From Nocardioides astragali (GTDB taxonomy: Bacteria; Actinomycetota; Actinomycetes; Propionibacteriales; Nocardioidaceae): 64,000 nt of DNA. The stretch lies in assembly GCF_024436375.1 (NCBI RefSeq), contig NZ_JAFMZM010000003.1, positions 267,627 to 331,626 on the forward strand, written 5' to 3'. The notes below the pieces were generated by a model that saw only the letters and a program-made list of their open reading frames with translations, had not been told where the DNA came from and did no database searches. A program made the translations under genes and the position numbers. Shown here in pieces: positions 44,507 through 53,680 of the stretch (positions are counted from its first letter, which is position 1; each line of letters opens with the position of its first letter).

Positions 44507-45295
44507 ATGCATTTCGGGCGCAAGAAGACCCTCATCGACCGGGCTCACGACTATGTCGAGCAGCTCTCGGAGACCGTGCTCCCCCAGCTCGAGTCCGCCT
44601 GGGAGCAGGCGGTGGACAAGGCCGGACCCGCCCTCAGTGATGCCCGCGACAAGGCCACGCCGCTGATCGCGGAAGGCCGCGCGCTCGCCAGCGAGAAGGC
44701 GTCCGTGGGTGCGGCACTGGCCGCCGAGAAGGCGGCCGAGGCTCGCACCAAGGCCGCGCCGCTCCTGGCCGAGGCCCGGGCCACGGCAGCCGAGAAGGCG
44801 TCGGTGGGTGCCGCGCTCGCCGCCGAGAAGGCGGCTGCCAGCCGCGACCTGGCAGCGGCCAAGGTGGCGGAGATGCGCGGTGTGGAGCCCGAGCCCCAGG
44901 GCAGCAAGCTCAAGAAGGTGCTGCTGCTCGGCGGCCTGCTGGCCATCGGTGGGGTGATCCTCGGCAAGCTCCGCCAGAAGCAGGACGACAGCGCGCACTG
45001 GCAGTCGACCTACACCCCGCCGGCCCCGCCCACGCCGCCCGCCCCGGCCGATGCGACCGCCGCTGCGGCTCCGGTCACCCCGGCGACCACCAGCCAGGGC
45101 GACCCGCTCACCGACCCGCTGGAGGAGGTCACGGCGGACGACGTCGTGACCGCCGAGCCGCCCGCCACCGACGACGTCGGCGGCGGCGCTCCCGGCGAGG
45201 CGATCAGCGACTCCGTCGAGGAGGCGCACGAGCCGACCGACCCGGACCAGCCCGCGGACATCATCGACATCGAGGACGTCCCCAAGAACACGTAG
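44507..45295 (+). CDS. CwsA-like Ala-rich coiled-coil membrane protein
   Basis: 262 residues. Residues 1-120 are an Ala/Lys/Glu-rich helical rod with a 33-residue internal repeat (EKASVGAALAAEKAA at two sites; DNA copies start at 44693 and 44792). A membrane helix (KKVLLLGGLLAIGGVILGKL) and an acidic, Pro/Ala/Asp-rich tail follow. The place next to ppiA and crgA matches mycobacterial cwsA, a CrgA partner, and the helix-plus-helical-rod layout is compatible, but I see no direct sequence match. TAGGAGG lies 6 bp before the ATG. Confidence 0.6.
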   Translation: MHFGRKKTLIDRAHDYVEQLSETVLPQLESAWEQAVDKAGPALSDARDKATPLIAEGRALASEKASVGAALAAEKAAEARTKAAPLLAEARATAAEKASVGAALAAEKAAASRDLAAAKVAEMRGVEPEPQGSKLKKVLLLGGLLAIGGVILGKLRQKQDDSAHWQSTYTPPAPPTPPAPADATAAAAPVTPATTSQGDPLTDPLEEVTADDVVTAEPPATDDVGGGAPGEAISDSVEEAHEPTDPDQPADIIDIEDVPKNT

Positions 45296-45314
45296 TCACC
45301 TGATCCATCGCCCT

Positions 45315-45370
45315 CGGGCGGTGCGTGAGGAGGGTTCCTGTGCTCCGGAATCCCCTTCACGCACCGCCCG
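45315..45370. repeat. Hairpin repeat, copy 2
   Basis: 14-bp outer arms CGGGCGGTGCGTGA / TCACGCACCGCCCG with inner GGGTTCC / GGAATCCC arms. It starts 19 bp after the coiled-coil gene stop. Shares the outer-arm sequence with copies 1 and 3. Confidence 0.75.
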
Positions 45371-45393
45371 TCCGCGTTTCGGAGGTGGTCCGC

Positions 45394-45455
45394 CCTCGAG
45401 CGGTGCCCCAAGGGGATTCCACGGCCGCAGAGTCCCCCTCACGCACCGCCCGAGG
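45394..45455. repeat. Hairpin repeat, copy 3
   Basis: Outer arms CCTCGAGCGGTG / CACCGCCCGAGG (one G-T mismatch). The right arm CTCACGCACCGCCCGAG is nearly identical to copy 2, while the left arm CTCGAGCGGTG matches copy 1. It ends 13 bp before the convergent acyltransferase stop. Confidence 0.7.
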
Positions 45456-45468
45456 TCACTTCGGGAGG

Positions 45469-46488
45469 TCAGCTCGGGGCGTCGGCCCGGTTCTCCTCGA
45501 TCCAGTCGTCGACGCGTTCCCACCAACCGAAGAGCCAGTCGATCCGCGCCTCGCGGCCCTCGGGGATCTCCGCGCGGGAGACCTGCCACCAGCGCATGGT
45601 GATCTGCTTGTCCATCGGCAGCTCGCGCCACAGGTCGCTGACCGTGACGAGGTGGTCGAGCCCGGTGTGGGCGACCATCAGCACGTCGGCCTCGGGCGCC
45701 GCGTCCAGCGCCGCCAGTACGCCGCCGGGCCGCGGCGCCAGCACGTGGGTCATCTTCTCGGCGCGCCTCGCCATCCGCTCGAGGCCGAGCTTGCGGAGCC
45801 GGGCGATGGCCTTGTCCCGCCGGCTCGGCGTGAAGTTGCCGCCCTCGGGGAAGATCACGAACGCGTCGTTGCGGTCGAGGCCGGACGCGAGTGCGGCGAT
45901 CTGTGACTCGAGGTCCTCGCCCGCCGCGGGGTTGGGGGAGATGAAGCTCGCCGGGATGCGGCGCAGGATCACGTCGATCGCCGGGTCCCAGGCGAGGGTG
46001 TTCTTGAGCACCACGCGTGGCTCGCGGTGGTACCAGTGCAGGAGGGCGTACATCAGGATGAACGAGTCGCCCGGTCCCGCGTGCCGGCACATCACCAGCA
46101 CCGGACCCGCGGGCATCCGCGGCGGGTGTGGCCCGTCGGTGCGGATCCGCAGTGCCAGCACGCGCCTGGCCTCGCGGAAGAACACGATCAGCGTGCCCTG
46201 CACCAGGTCGTAGTGGATGCCGGCGAAGTAGGGCGAGCGGATCTTCCAGCCGAAGCCGCTCGCCAGCCAGAGACCCAGCAGCACCGCGAGCAGCAGGGTC
46301 TCGAAGCTCAGGTAGACGATGACCACCCAGAGCAGGCGCAGCGCCCGCCACCGACCCGGGAGGATCGGCGAGAGCGCGGCGGCGCCGAACACCCAGAGCG
46401 GCAGCGTCACCCACAGCACCACGGTCAGGGCGATCACCAGGGGCGCGACGACCAGTCGCCGCAGGGCCCAGACCAGTGGGTGGTTCAC
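45469..46488 (-). CDS. 1-acyl-glycerol-3-phosphate acyltransferase-like membrane protein
   Basis: 339 residues. Three or so N-terminal helices (VVAPLVIALTVVLWVTLPLW, LRLLWVVIVYLSFETLLLAV) lead to an acyltransferase domain with HX4D motif CRHAGPGDSF, NTLAWDP and FPEGGNFT. The GTG overlaps the upstream patatin stop by 4 bp. Expected to esterify a lysophospholipid or similar lipid at the membrane; coupling to a phospholipase suggests acyl-chain remodelling (inference). Confidence 0.82.
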   Translation of the reverse strand: MNHPLVWALRRLVVAPLVIALTVVLWVTLPLWVFGAAALSPILPGRWRALRLLWVVIVYLSFETLLLAVLLGLWLASGFGWKIRSPYFAGIHYDLVQGTLIVFFREARRVLALRIRTDGPHPPRMPAGPVLVMCRHAGPGDSFILMYALLHWYHREPRVVLKNTLAWDPAIDVILRRIPASFISPNPAAGEDLESQIAALASGLDRNDAFVIFPEGGNFTPSRRDKAIARLRKLGLERMARRAEKMTHVLAPRPGGVLAALDAAPEADVLMVAHTGLDHLVTVSDLWRELPMDKQITMRWWQVSRAEIPEGREARIDWLFGWWERVDDWIEENRADAPS

Positions 46489-47330
46489 GGCCGCCGGCCG
46501 GGTGGGTCTGCCAGGGCTTCGTCGAGGTAGGCGCGCGACGCGTCGTACGTCGCGTCGATGCGGGCCTGGACGCTGGAGAAGTCGCGGTGCGCGCGCATCG
46601 AGTCGTCGCGCGTCGAGGTGCCACGGGCCGGCAGGACGTACGTCTCGACGCCGTCGGGGATGGTCGCCATCTCGCGCATGAAGCGGTGGCGCCGGGCCAC
46701 CTCGAAGCTCACCCGCGCGACCTCCCACGGGCGCGTGGGTGCCACCAGCGGGCGGTCGATGCGACCGACCTGGAGCACGAAGACGCGCGTCGCGCCGAGC
46801 TCGACGGCCTTGCCCACCGGGATCGAGTTGACCAGGCCGCCGTCGAGGAAGTGCTCGCCGTCGATCTCGGCGGGTGGGAGCAGACCGGGTACGGCGGCGC
46901 TGGCCAGGATCGCGGGCACGATCGGGCCGCTGGTGAACCAGTGTTCGGCCGCGCGCTCGATGCTGGCCGCGCACACGCCGAACCGCACCGGCAGGTCCTC
47001 GAAGCGGGTGTCGCCGAACTCCTCGTGGAGCCGGTTGCGCAGCGGCTTGGAGGAGTAGATGTGGGTGCCGGTGGAGACGGCTCGCCGGACCGTGCGCAGG
47101 GGCCGGTCGCCGTACATCTCGCGGCTCTGCGCGGTCGCGCTCCACAGCTCGGTGAGGCGCTCGACCACGCCCACCTCGGGCTGGCGGGCGACCATGGCGC
47201 CGTTGAGGGCGCCGACGCTCGTGCCCAGCACGAGGTCAGGCACGATGTCACGCTCGAGCAGCGCTCGCAGCATGCCCACCTCGACCGCGCCGAGGACGCC
47301 GCCCCCGCCGAGCACGAACGCTGTTGTCAC
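46485..47330 (-). CDS. Patatin-like phospholipase (RssA type)
   Basis: 281-residue lipid acyl hydrolase. Oxyanion loop LGGGGVLGAVEVGML, nucleophile GXSXG as LGTSVGALNGA (Ser near 44) and catalytic Asp in FLDGGLVNSIPV (DGG). Soluble, without a signal peptide. Translationally coupled to the acyltransferase downstream. Confidence 0.92.
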   Translation of the reverse strand: MTTAFVLGGGGVLGAVEVGMLRALLERDIVPDLVLGTSVGALNGAMVARQPEVGVVERLTELWSATAQSREMYGDRPLRTVRRAVSTGTHIYSSKPLRNRLHEEFGDTRFEDLPVRFGVCAASIERAAEHWFTSGPIVPAILASAAVPGLLPPAEIDGEHFLDGGLVNSIPVGKAVELGATRVFVLQVGRIDRPLVAPTRPWEVARVSFEVARRHRFMREMATIPDGVETYVLPARGTSTRDDSMRAHRDFSSVQARIDATYDASRAYLDEALADPPGRRP

Positions 47331-47388
47331 GTCTCTCCCCCGTTGGTCGAGGAGGGACGAAGTCCCGGCACGAGACCCGGACGCACGG

Positions 47389-47769
47389 CTACACCGGCTC
47401 GGGATGCTCGGCGCGCACCCGGCGGGTGGCCCGGTGCTCGGCCCAGAACGAGAGGATCGGAATCGTGCCGCAGATCAGGGTCACCAGCGTGAAGGGCAGA
47501 TCCCAGCCCGCTCGCCGCGACAACAGGAACGCGCTGAACAGGAAGATCATGTAGAGCCAGCCGTGCGCGACGCCGAGGTAGGTGGTGATCATCTCGCCGA
47601 GGTTGTGGGCGTCGGAGCCCGTGGTGACCCAGGCGGGCGTGCTGTCGAAGATCTCCCACATCGGGGTGCCGTCGAAGTTGGCCAGCGGGACGCCGATGAG
47701 GCACAGCACCACGAGCAGGACACCGACGATGGTGGCCATGACGCGGTAGGCGGTCAGGTTGCGGGACAC
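47389..47769 (-). CDS. DUF3817 membrane protein
   Basis: 126 residues with three hydrophobic segments (VMATIVGVLLVVLCLIGVPL, VAHGWLYMIFLFSAFLLS, LVTLICGTIPILSFWAEH). The pattern AHGWLYMIFL and the terminal PILSFWAEHR are typical of actinobacterial DUF3817 proteins. Function unknown. GTG start, 23 bp downstream of the SURF1 gene on the same strand. Confidence 0.82.
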   Translation of the reverse strand: MSRNLTAYRVMATIVGVLLVVLCLIGVPLANFDGTPMWEIFDSTPAWVTTGSDAHNLGEMITTYLGVAHGWLYMIFLFSAFLLSRRAGWDLPFTLVTLICGTIPILSFWAEHRATRRVRAEHPEPV

Positions 47770-47792
47770 GGCGTCAACGTATCGGTCGCTGC

Positions 47793-48521
47793 CTATCCGG
47801 TGGTGGGCGAGGCGACCTCGGGCGCGGTCGCGTCCTGGCGCCAGCGCCACCAGATGAAGGCCGCGAAGGCACCGAAGACCCACCACTCCACCGCGTAGAG
47901 CAGATTGCGGACCCCGGTGAACCTGCTCGGGCTCGGGAGCGCCTCGAGCTCGGCCGCCTGCAGGCCGGTCGCCGGCTCCTGGCTGACGACGAATGCGGAG
48001 TAGAGGTCGACGTCGACGCGCTGCACGGCGTCGGCGACCCGGATCTCGGGGAACACGTCGTCACCGGGGTCGTCGTCGGTCACGAGGCTGCCCTCGGGCG
48101 CCTGGATCCACCCCGTCACGTCGGCCTCGCCGGTCGCGGCGAGCAGGGCGGGGTCGGGCTCCTGCGCCCACCCGCGTACGACGAGCACGGCCGCGTCGTC
48201 GACCTGCAGCGGGGCGACGGCCCAGTAGCCCGCTTCCCCGTCGAGCTCGCGGTCGGCGACCCAGAAGCCGCCGTCCATCCACTCGCCGGTGAGCTCCACC
48301 GGCCGGCCCAGGTCGGGGGCCGGGAACGGGTCGTCGGGGCCCATCACGTCGGTGAGCGGCGCTGGCGTCAGCTCGGAGAGGTCGCGTGCCTCGGCCGTGC
48401 GGTGCGCCTGCCAGGCGTCGTACTGCCAGAGGCCGAGCCACCCCGCGATGCCGACCAGCACCAGGGTGAGGGCCGCTGCGCCGAGGTCGGTCAGCAGGCC
48501 GGGTCGGCGGGGGGCGGTCAC
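47793..48521 (-). CDS. SURF1 family protein
   Basis: 242 residues with helices at both ends (LGAAALTLVLVGIAGWLGLW and LLYAVEWWVFGAFAAFIWWR), the classic SURF1 topology. Inner motifs WLGLWQYDAWQAH, PVELTGEW and VVRGWAQ support it. SURF1 assists haem a insertion/assembly of cytochrome aa3 oxidase. The gene is just downstream of ureD (28 bp) and may be read through from the urea operon, though a functional tie is unlikely. Confidence 0.87.
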   Translation of the reverse strand: MTAPRRPGLLTDLGAAALTLVLVGIAGWLGLWQYDAWQAHRTAEARDLSELTPAPLTDVMGPDDPFPAPDLGRPVELTGEWMDGGFWVADRELDGEAGYWAVAPLQVDDAAVLVVRGWAQEPDPALLAATGEADVTGWIQAPEGSLVTDDDPGDDVFPEIRVADAVQRVDVDLYSAFVVSQEPATGLQAAELEALPSPSRFTGVRNLLYAVEWWVFGAFAAFIWWRWRQDATAPEVASPTTG

Positions 48522-48549
48522 GGCGTCGATTCTCCCAGCCGCCCGGTCA

Positions 48550-49311
48550 TCACCCGCCGGGGGCCGCGGAGCGTGAGGCGGGCGTGCCGCCCGCCGAGGT
48601 GGTCTCGGATGCCTCATCCAGGGCCGCCCACACCGGATCGAGCACGTCCGCGGTCTCGTGCGCCTCGCGTCCCAACCGCCGCCACAGCCGGTCACCGGTC
48701 TCGAGGCGGAGCGGCGACGGACCGCCCTCGGGCAGCTGGCGGGCATCCCCAAGAGCCAGGACGCTGTCGAGGATCCGACCCGGGGTGAGGTGAAGCGACC
48801 GCAGCTCCTCGACGACCACCGGCCGCCCGTCGCGGGTGATCGTCGTGCGAGACACCAGGTCGCCCGGAGCCTCCCCCGACCGGCCCAGCACGAGGGTCTC
48901 CCGGGCGAGCAGCGTGGCCTTGTCGCCGAGACTGACCGACGTCGAACGGATCACCCTCGACCCACCCGCCGAGACCCAGGGCAGCGAGTCGAGCACGAGC
49001 CGAGCCCCGTCGCCGACCTGGCCAGCGAACGCCCAGGATGCCGACCCGCCCCGCATGTCGTAGGCCACGGTGCCGCTGGTCTCCCGCAGATGGAGGGTGA
49101 GCCCGTCCGCCACGTGGCACCTCACCTCGACCACGTCGCCGGCCAGCAGCTGTGCGCGGGTGGGCACCAGGGCCACCCGCGCCCCACGCTCATCCACCCC
49201 CAGGGTGACGACCCGGAACGGCCCGCCGCCGGCCGTCACCCGCACCCGTCCGCCGACGGTGCGCGCGAGGGAGACCAAGCAGGCGTCAGTGCGCGTGGGC
49301 GTGGTCGTCAT
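48550..49311 (-). CDS. ureD: Urease accessory protein UreD
   Basis: 253-residue scaffold that docks UreF/UreG onto apo-urease for nickel insertion. Family stretches: [51 protein letters not shown] and [20 protein letters not shown]. The ATG lies inside the 3' end of ureG (26-bp overlap), within the DNA that encodes the His-rich tail, so the two are coupled. Confidence 0.9.
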   Translation of the reverse strand: MTTTPTRTDACLVSLARTVGGRVRVTAGGGPFRVVTLGVDERGARVALVPTRAQLLAGDVVEVRCHVADGLTLHLRETSGTVAYDMRGGSASWAFAGQVGDGARLVLDSLPWVSAGGSRVIRSTSVSLGDKATLLARETLVLGRSGEAPGDLVSRTTITRDGRPVVVEELRSLHLTPGRILDSVLALGDARQLPEGGPSPLRLETGDRLWRRLGREAHETADVLDPVWAALDEASETTSAGGTPASRSAAPGG

Positions 49312-50047
49312 GGCTGTGCCCGTTCTCCCCTGCGTGGAAGTGCCCGTTCTCCCCTGCGTGGAAGTGCCCGTTCTCCACTGCGTGGAAGTGCGGCGCCATC
49401 GGACCGGGGTCCACCGGCACCAGCCGGCCGCTCCGGTGTCGAGCCACCTGGGACCGCACCCACTCGAGAAGGACAGCAACGGAGTGCGGGTCGTGACGCG
49501 ACAGCGCGACCACGGGCCGACCGTCCCGAGCCGCGACGGCGTCGGCGCGCATCTCGTCGACGTCGACTCCGACGTAGGGCGCGAGGTCGGTCTTGTTGAC
49601 GACCAGCAGGTCGGCGCGTTCGATCCCCGGGCCGCCCTTGCGTGCCACGTCGCCGCCACCGGCGACGTCGATCACGAAGATCTGCGCGTCGACCAGGGCC
49701 GGCGAGAAGGTCGCGGTGAGGTTGTCGCCGCCGGACTCGACGAGCACGACGTCCAAGGGTCCGCGGGCCGCGACCAGGTCCTCGACAGCCAGCAGGTTGG
49801 CCGTGATGTCGTCCCGGATGGCGGTGTGGGGGCAGGCGCCCGTCTCGACGGCGACGATGCGCGAGGGATCGAGCACGCCCGCGGCCCGGATCATCCGGGC
49901 GTCCTCGTCGGTGTAGATGTCGTTGGTGACGACGCCGATCTCCAGCTCATCGCCGAGCCGGGCGCAGAGCAGCATGATCAACGAGGACTTGCCGGTCCCG
50001 ACGGGGCCGCAGATCCCTAGTCGCAGTTCGCGGGTGGTCTCAGGCAC
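49286..50047 (-). CDS. ureG: Urease accessory GTPase UreG with C-terminal His-rich tail
   Basis: 253-residue SIMIBI GTPase delivering nickel to urease. P-loop [14 protein letters not shown], metal-binding [13 protein letters not shown] (CPH motif), [14 protein letters not shown] and the specificity motif [12 protein letters not shown] are all present. Usual UreG is ~205 residues; here about 35 extra C-terminal residues contain ~14 His in repeated NGHFHAGE units. Elsewhere His stretches sit at the UreG N-terminus or on UreE. GTG start, overlapping ureF by 8 bp. Confidence 0.93.
   Translation of the reverse strand: MPETTRELRLGICGPVGTGKSSLIMLLCARLGDELEIGVVTNDIYTDEDARMIRAAGVLDPSRIVAVETGACPHTAIRDDITANLLAVEDLVAARGPLDVVLVESGGDNLTATFSPALVDAQIFVIDVAGGGDVARKGGPGIERADLLVVNKTDLAPYVGVDVDEMRADAVAARDGRPVVALSRHDPHSVAVLLEWVRSQVARHRSGRLVPVDPGPMAPHFHAVENGHFHAGENGHFHAGENGHSHDDHAHAH
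49319..49390. repeat. Three tandem 24-bp repeats encoding the UreG His tail
   Basis: Three consecutive copies of CCCGTTCTCCCCTGCGTGGA+AGTG (plus strand); copies 1 and 2 are identical and copy 3 differs by one base. On the coding strand each gives an eight-residue His-rich unit. Copy number may vary by slippage or recombination. Confidence 0.9.
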
Positions 50048-50672
50048 GGAACAACCTCCTGGTGGTGACGGCGTGGTCCTCGGCGAGCTGCTCGATCCAC
50101 GGTGAGCTGGTGGCGGGGATGTCGGTGGGTGCGTCCAGGTGGGCGACCTCGGCCACCAGCGTGGCCAGCTGCGGCAGCGCCGCCACCACCCACGACGTGG
50201 CCACGGCCGGGTCGAGGGGGCGCAGCTTGAGGGCCGCGGACGCGACGGTCTGCAGGTCGTCGTAACCGATCACCTCGGCCAGGTCGGCGGACGGCACCCC
50301 GGTCGCGTGGGCGACCGCGCCGAGCACCATCGGCCGGGGCAGCCCGGTCAGCAGCGGAGGCAGGTCCCACAGCGTGGTGGCCAGGCGCAGCAGACCGCGG
50401 CCCAGCTCCCGGGAGGTGTCGCGCATCGCGGCGCTGACCGTGCGCGCCGCCCACGCGTCGTACACGGCATCGAGGCCCTCACCCCGGCGCAGGTGCGCCA
50501 GCGTCACCACCGCGGTGGCCGATTCGGTGCGCGTCACCGTCGCCAGGCGCAGGGCGAGGTACGCCGGTACGTCGTCGAGCCCGGCGGCCAGCGCGGGCTC
50601 GAGGCCCCCGGACTGGGTGTGGCCGGCGACAGGCAGCCGCGCGTCGGCGAGCAGCAGGGCGACAGCCGTCAT
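50040..50672 (-). CDS. ureF: Urease accessory protein UreF
   Basis: 210-residue helical protein acting with UreD and UreG in nickel insertion. [20 protein letters not shown] matches the UreF N-terminal pattern (PxGxxxHSxGLE-like), and [11 protein letters not shown] plus [20 protein letters not shown] continue the family. The start overlaps the ureC stop by 1 bp (TGATG) and the end overlaps ureG by 8 bp. Confidence 0.9.
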   Translation of the reverse strand: MTAVALLLADARLPVAGHTQSGGLEPALAAGLDDVPAYLALRLATVTRTESATAVVTLAHLRRGEGLDAVYDAWAARTVSAAMRDTSRELGRGLLRLATTLWDLPPLLTGLPRPMVLGAVAHATGVPSADLAEVIGYDDLQTVASAALKLRPLDPAVATSWVVAALPQLATLVAEVAHLDAPTDIPATSSPWIEQLAEDHAVTTRRLFRA

Positions 50673-52369
50673 CAGAACATCGAGTAGAGCTGGGCCAGCG
50701 GCAGCGCCGTGGCGGGAGAGGGCGTCACGAGCTCGCCCTCGACGGTGATCGCGAAGGTCTCGGGATCGATGTCGATGTCGGGCAGGGCGTCGTTGTTGAC
50801 CATGTCGGCCTTGCCGATGTCGCGTGTCGGCGTGATCGCCATCAGCTGGCGCCGGAGCCCGAGCGTCGAGGCGAGACCCGCGTCGAGCGCAGCCGGCGAC
50901 ACGAAGGACACGGCGTGGTCCGCCCCGTCGGCACCCACCAGGGTCGGTCGCATCAGCACGGGCTGCGGGGTCGGGATCGACGCGTTGGGATCGCCCAGGG
51001 CTCCCCACACGAGCGCACCCCCCTTGATCACGACCTGCGGCCGGATGCCGAAGAAGCGTGGATCCCACAGCACCAGGTCGGCCAGCTTGCCCGGCTCCAC
51101 GGACCCGACCTCGTGCGCGATGCCGTGCGCGATGGCCGGGTTGATCGTGTACTTCGCGACGTAGCGCCGCGCCCGCACGTTGTCGGCCGGCCCGCCGAGC
51201 GAGCCGAACCGCGCCTTCATCACGTGCGCCACCTGCCAGGTGCGGCAGATGACCTCGCCGATTCGCCCCATGGCCTGCGCGTCTGAGGAGGTGATCGAGA
51301 GCGCGCCGAGGTCGTGGAGCAGGTCCTCGGCGGCGATGGTGGTGGCGCGGATGCGCGACTCGGCGAAGGCGAGGTCCTCGGGGACGCGCGGGTTGAGGTG
51401 GTGGCAGACCATCAGCATGTCGAGGTGCTCGGCGACGGTGTTGACGGTGTGCGGCAACGTCGGGTTGGTCGAGCCCGGGATCACGTTGGCGTGGGAGGCG
51501 ACCTTGATGATGTCGGGTGCGTGCCCGCCCCCGGCACCTTCGGCGTGGAAGGCGTGGATGGAGCGGCCCGCGATCGCAGCCAACGTCGACTCCAGGTAGC
51601 CGGCCTCGTTGAGGCTGTCGGAGTGCAGCGCGACCTGGAGGCCGAGCTCGTCCGCGGCACGCAGCGCGGCGTCGATCGCCGCCGGCGTCGACCCCCAGTC
51701 CTCGTGCACCTTGTACGCCGCCGCGCCGGCGAGCGCCTGCTCGGCCAGGCCCTCGGCGGACACGGTGTTGCCCTTGCCCATCAGCAGCACGTTGACTGGG
51801 AGCTCGTCGAGGGCCCGGTGCACGGCCCGGAGGTGCCAGGAGCCGGGCGTGACCGTGGTCGCCTTCGACCCCTCCGACGGCCCGGTGCCGCCGCCACCGA
51901 TGGTGGTGATCCCGGTCGCGAGTCCCTCGACGACCTGGGAGCGGGAGAGCAGGTGCACGTGGACGTCGATCGCGCCGGCCGTCAGAATCTTGCCCTCACC
52001 CGAGATCACGTCGGTCCCCGGTCCGATCACCAGCGACGGGTGGACGCCGTCGGCGATGTCCGGGTTGCCCGCGCGGCCGAGCGCCACGATGCGCCCGTCG
52101 CGGAGCCCGACGTCGGCGCGCACGATGCCCCAGTGGTCGAGGACGATCGCATTGGTGATGACGGTGTCGAGCGCCCCCTCCGCACGGGACATGGTCGACT
52201 GGGCCATCGACTCGCGGATCGACTTGCCGCCGCCGAAGATCGCCTCCTCGCCGCCGAAGGTCAGGTCGTCCTCGATCTCGATCCACAGGTCGGTGTCGCC
52301 GAGACGCACCTGGTCGCCCTTGGTCGGACCGTAGATCGCGGCGTACGCATCCCGACCGATCTCAACCAC
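50672..52369 (-). CDS. ureC: Urease alpha subunit
   Basis: 565-residue catalytic subunit hydrolysing urea to ammonia and carbamate. Nickel ligands: AIDVHVHLL, the carbamylated Lys in [10 protein letters not shown] (near 215), [11 protein letters not shown] and [14 protein letters not shown]; the mobile-flap Cys is in [26 protein letters not shown] is also diagnostic. GTG start, overlapping ureB by 8 bp. Separate A, B and C subunits, as in most bacteria. Confidence 0.97.
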   Translation of the reverse strand: MVEIGRDAYAAIYGPTKGDQVRLGDTDLWIEIEDDLTFGGEEAIFGGGKSIRESMAQSTMSRAEGALDTVITNAIVLDHWGIVRADVGLRDGRIVALGRAGNPDIADGVHPSLVIGPGTDVISGEGKILTAGAIDVHVHLLSRSQVVEGLATGITTIGGGGTGPSEGSKATTVTPGSWHLRAVHRALDELPVNVLLMGKGNTVSAEGLAEQALAGAAAYKVHEDWGSTPAAIDAALRAADELGLQVALHSDSLNEAGYLESTLAAIAGRSIHAFHAEGAGGGHAPDIIKVASHANVIPGSTNPTLPHTVNTVAEHLDMLMVCHHLNPRVPEDLAFAESRIRATTIAAEDLLHDLGALSITSSDAQAMGRIGEVICRTWQVAHVMKARFGSLGGPADNVRARRYVAKYTINPAIAHGIAHEVGSVEPGKLADLVLWDPRFFGIRPQVVIKGGALVWGALGDPNASIPTPQPVLMRPTLVGADGADHAVSFVSPAALDAGLASTLGLRRQLMAITPTRDIGKADMVNNDALPDIDIDPETFAITVEGELVTPSPATALPLAQLYSMF

Positions 52370-52685
52370 GGATGCGCACCTGGATCCCCGGCACGACGCG
52401 CCGCCCGCGCAGGGCCACGATCGCCACCGACCGCGAGGCACCCGGCTCGAAGCGCTGCGAGGTGCCCGACGGAACGTCGAGCCGGAAGCCGTCGGCCGCC
52501 TCCCGGTCGAAGTCGAGGACGGCGTTGACCAGCGGGAGGTGGATGTGCGAGCCGATCTGCACCGGCCGGTCGCCGGTGTTGGTGATCACGATGGTGCGCC
52601 GCTCGTCAGGGACGCGGTCGGCATTGAGGATGTGCGTGCCGGGCGCACAGCGGATCGCGCCCGGGCCGTCGGTGTGGGTCGCCAT
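52362..52685 (-). CDS. ureB: Urease beta subunit
   Basis: 107-residue structural subunit. [40 protein letters not shown] and [15 protein letters not shown] are hallmark UreB sequence. An N-terminal Asp/Gly extension of ~15 residues precedes the core. Lies between ureA (10-bp gap) and ureC (8-bp overlap). Confidence 0.96.
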   Translation of the reverse strand: MATHTDGPGAIRCAPGTHILNADRVPDERRTIVITNTGDRPVQIGSHIHLPLVNAVLDFDREAADGFRLDVPSGTSQRFEPGASRSVAIVALRGRRVVPGIQVRIRG

Positions 52686-52695
52686 GGTCTGCCTC

Positions 52696-52998
52696 TCAGC
52701 CGATCGGGTCGTGGAGCGTGACGAGCTTGCGGCCGTCGGGGAAGGTGGCCTCGACCTGCACCTCGGTCAGCATGGGGACGACGTCGGGCATCACCTGGTC
52801 GGCGGTGAGCACGTCACGGCCGCTCGTCATCAGCTCGGCGACATCGGCGCCCTCCCGAGCACGTTCGATCACCCAGGTGCTCAACAGGGCCACCGACTCG
52901 GGGTAGTTGAGTCGTACGCCGCGCGCCAGCCGGTCGCGCGCGACCATGCCGGCCACGGCGAGCAGCAGCTTCTCGGTGTCGGAGGGGGTCAGGTGCAC
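52696..52998 (-). CDS. ureA: Urease gamma subunit
   Basis: Exactly 100 residues, the usual UreA length, from GTG (VHLTPSDTEKLLLAVAGMVA). Contains LNYPESVALLSTWVIERARE and MPDVVPMLTEVQVEATFPDG. The start follows the urtE stop by one base, joining the urea importer and urease into one operon. Confidence 0.97.
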   Translation of the reverse strand: MHLTPSDTEKLLLAVAGMVARDRLARGVRLNYPESVALLSTWVIERAREGADVAELMTSGRDVLTADQVMPDVVPMLTEVQVEATFPDGRKLVTLHDPIG

Positions 52999-52999
52999 G

Positions 53000-53680
53000 T
53001 CACACCGCCATCGCCGCACGTACGGAGTCGAGAGCACCGGCTCCGCCCTCACCCTGTGCCGTGATCCGCCCGGACTCGAGGACGTAGTAGGACCCGGTGG
53101 AGCGCAGCGCGAAGCCGACGTGCTGCTCCACCAGCAGCACCGACAGGTCGCCGCGCTGCGTGAGCCCCAGGATCACCTGCTCGATCTCCTGCACCACGTT
53201 GGGCTGGATCCCCTCGGTGGGCTCGTCGAGGATCAGCATCCGGGGTTGCGTGAGCAGCGTGCGGGCGATCGCGAGCTGCTGCCGTTGGCCACCGGAGAGC
53301 AGCCCGGCGCGGCGGCTGAGCAGCTCGGTCAGGGCCGGGAAGGTGTCGAGCACGCCTCTGATCTCGGCCTTGCTGGTGGTGATCAGCTGCAGGTTCTCCA
53401 TCGTCGTCATCTGCGGGAAGCACTGCTGGCCCTGCGGGACGTAGCCCAGCCCGCGGCGTACGCGCGCGTTCGGTCGCAGCCGCGTGACGTCCTCACCGTC
53501 CAGCAGCACCGTGCCGGCACGGACCGGCAGCAGGCCCACCGCGACGCGCAGCAGGGTGGTCTTGCCGGCGCCGTTGTGGCCCATGACCGCCACGGCATCA
53601 CCGGTCGGCACCACGACGCTCACGTCGTCGAGCACGATGGTGCGGCCGTAGCCCGCAGTCACGCCCCTCAGCTCAAGCAT
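53000..53680 (-). CDS. urtE: Urea ABC transporter ATPase UrtE
   Basis: 226-residue LivF-type ATPase. Walker A GHNGAGKT, signature LSGGQRQQLAIART, Walker B LILDEPTEGIQPNVV, and the UrtE-typical GYVPQGQQCFPQMTTMENL. Energises urea uptake with UrtD. Overlaps urtD by 8 bp and abuts ureA. Confidence 0.95.
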   Translation of the reverse strand: MLELRGVTAGYGRTIVLDDVSVVVPTGDAVAVMGHNGAGKTTLLRVAVGLLPVRAGTVLLDGEDVTRLRPNARVRRGLGYVPQGQQCFPQMTTMENLQLITTSKAEIRGVLDTFPALTELLSRRAGLLSGGQRQQLAIARTLLTQPRMLILDEPTEGIQPNVVQEIEQVILGLTQRGDLSVLLVEQHVGFALRSTGSYYVLESGRITAQGEGGAGALDSVRAAMAV

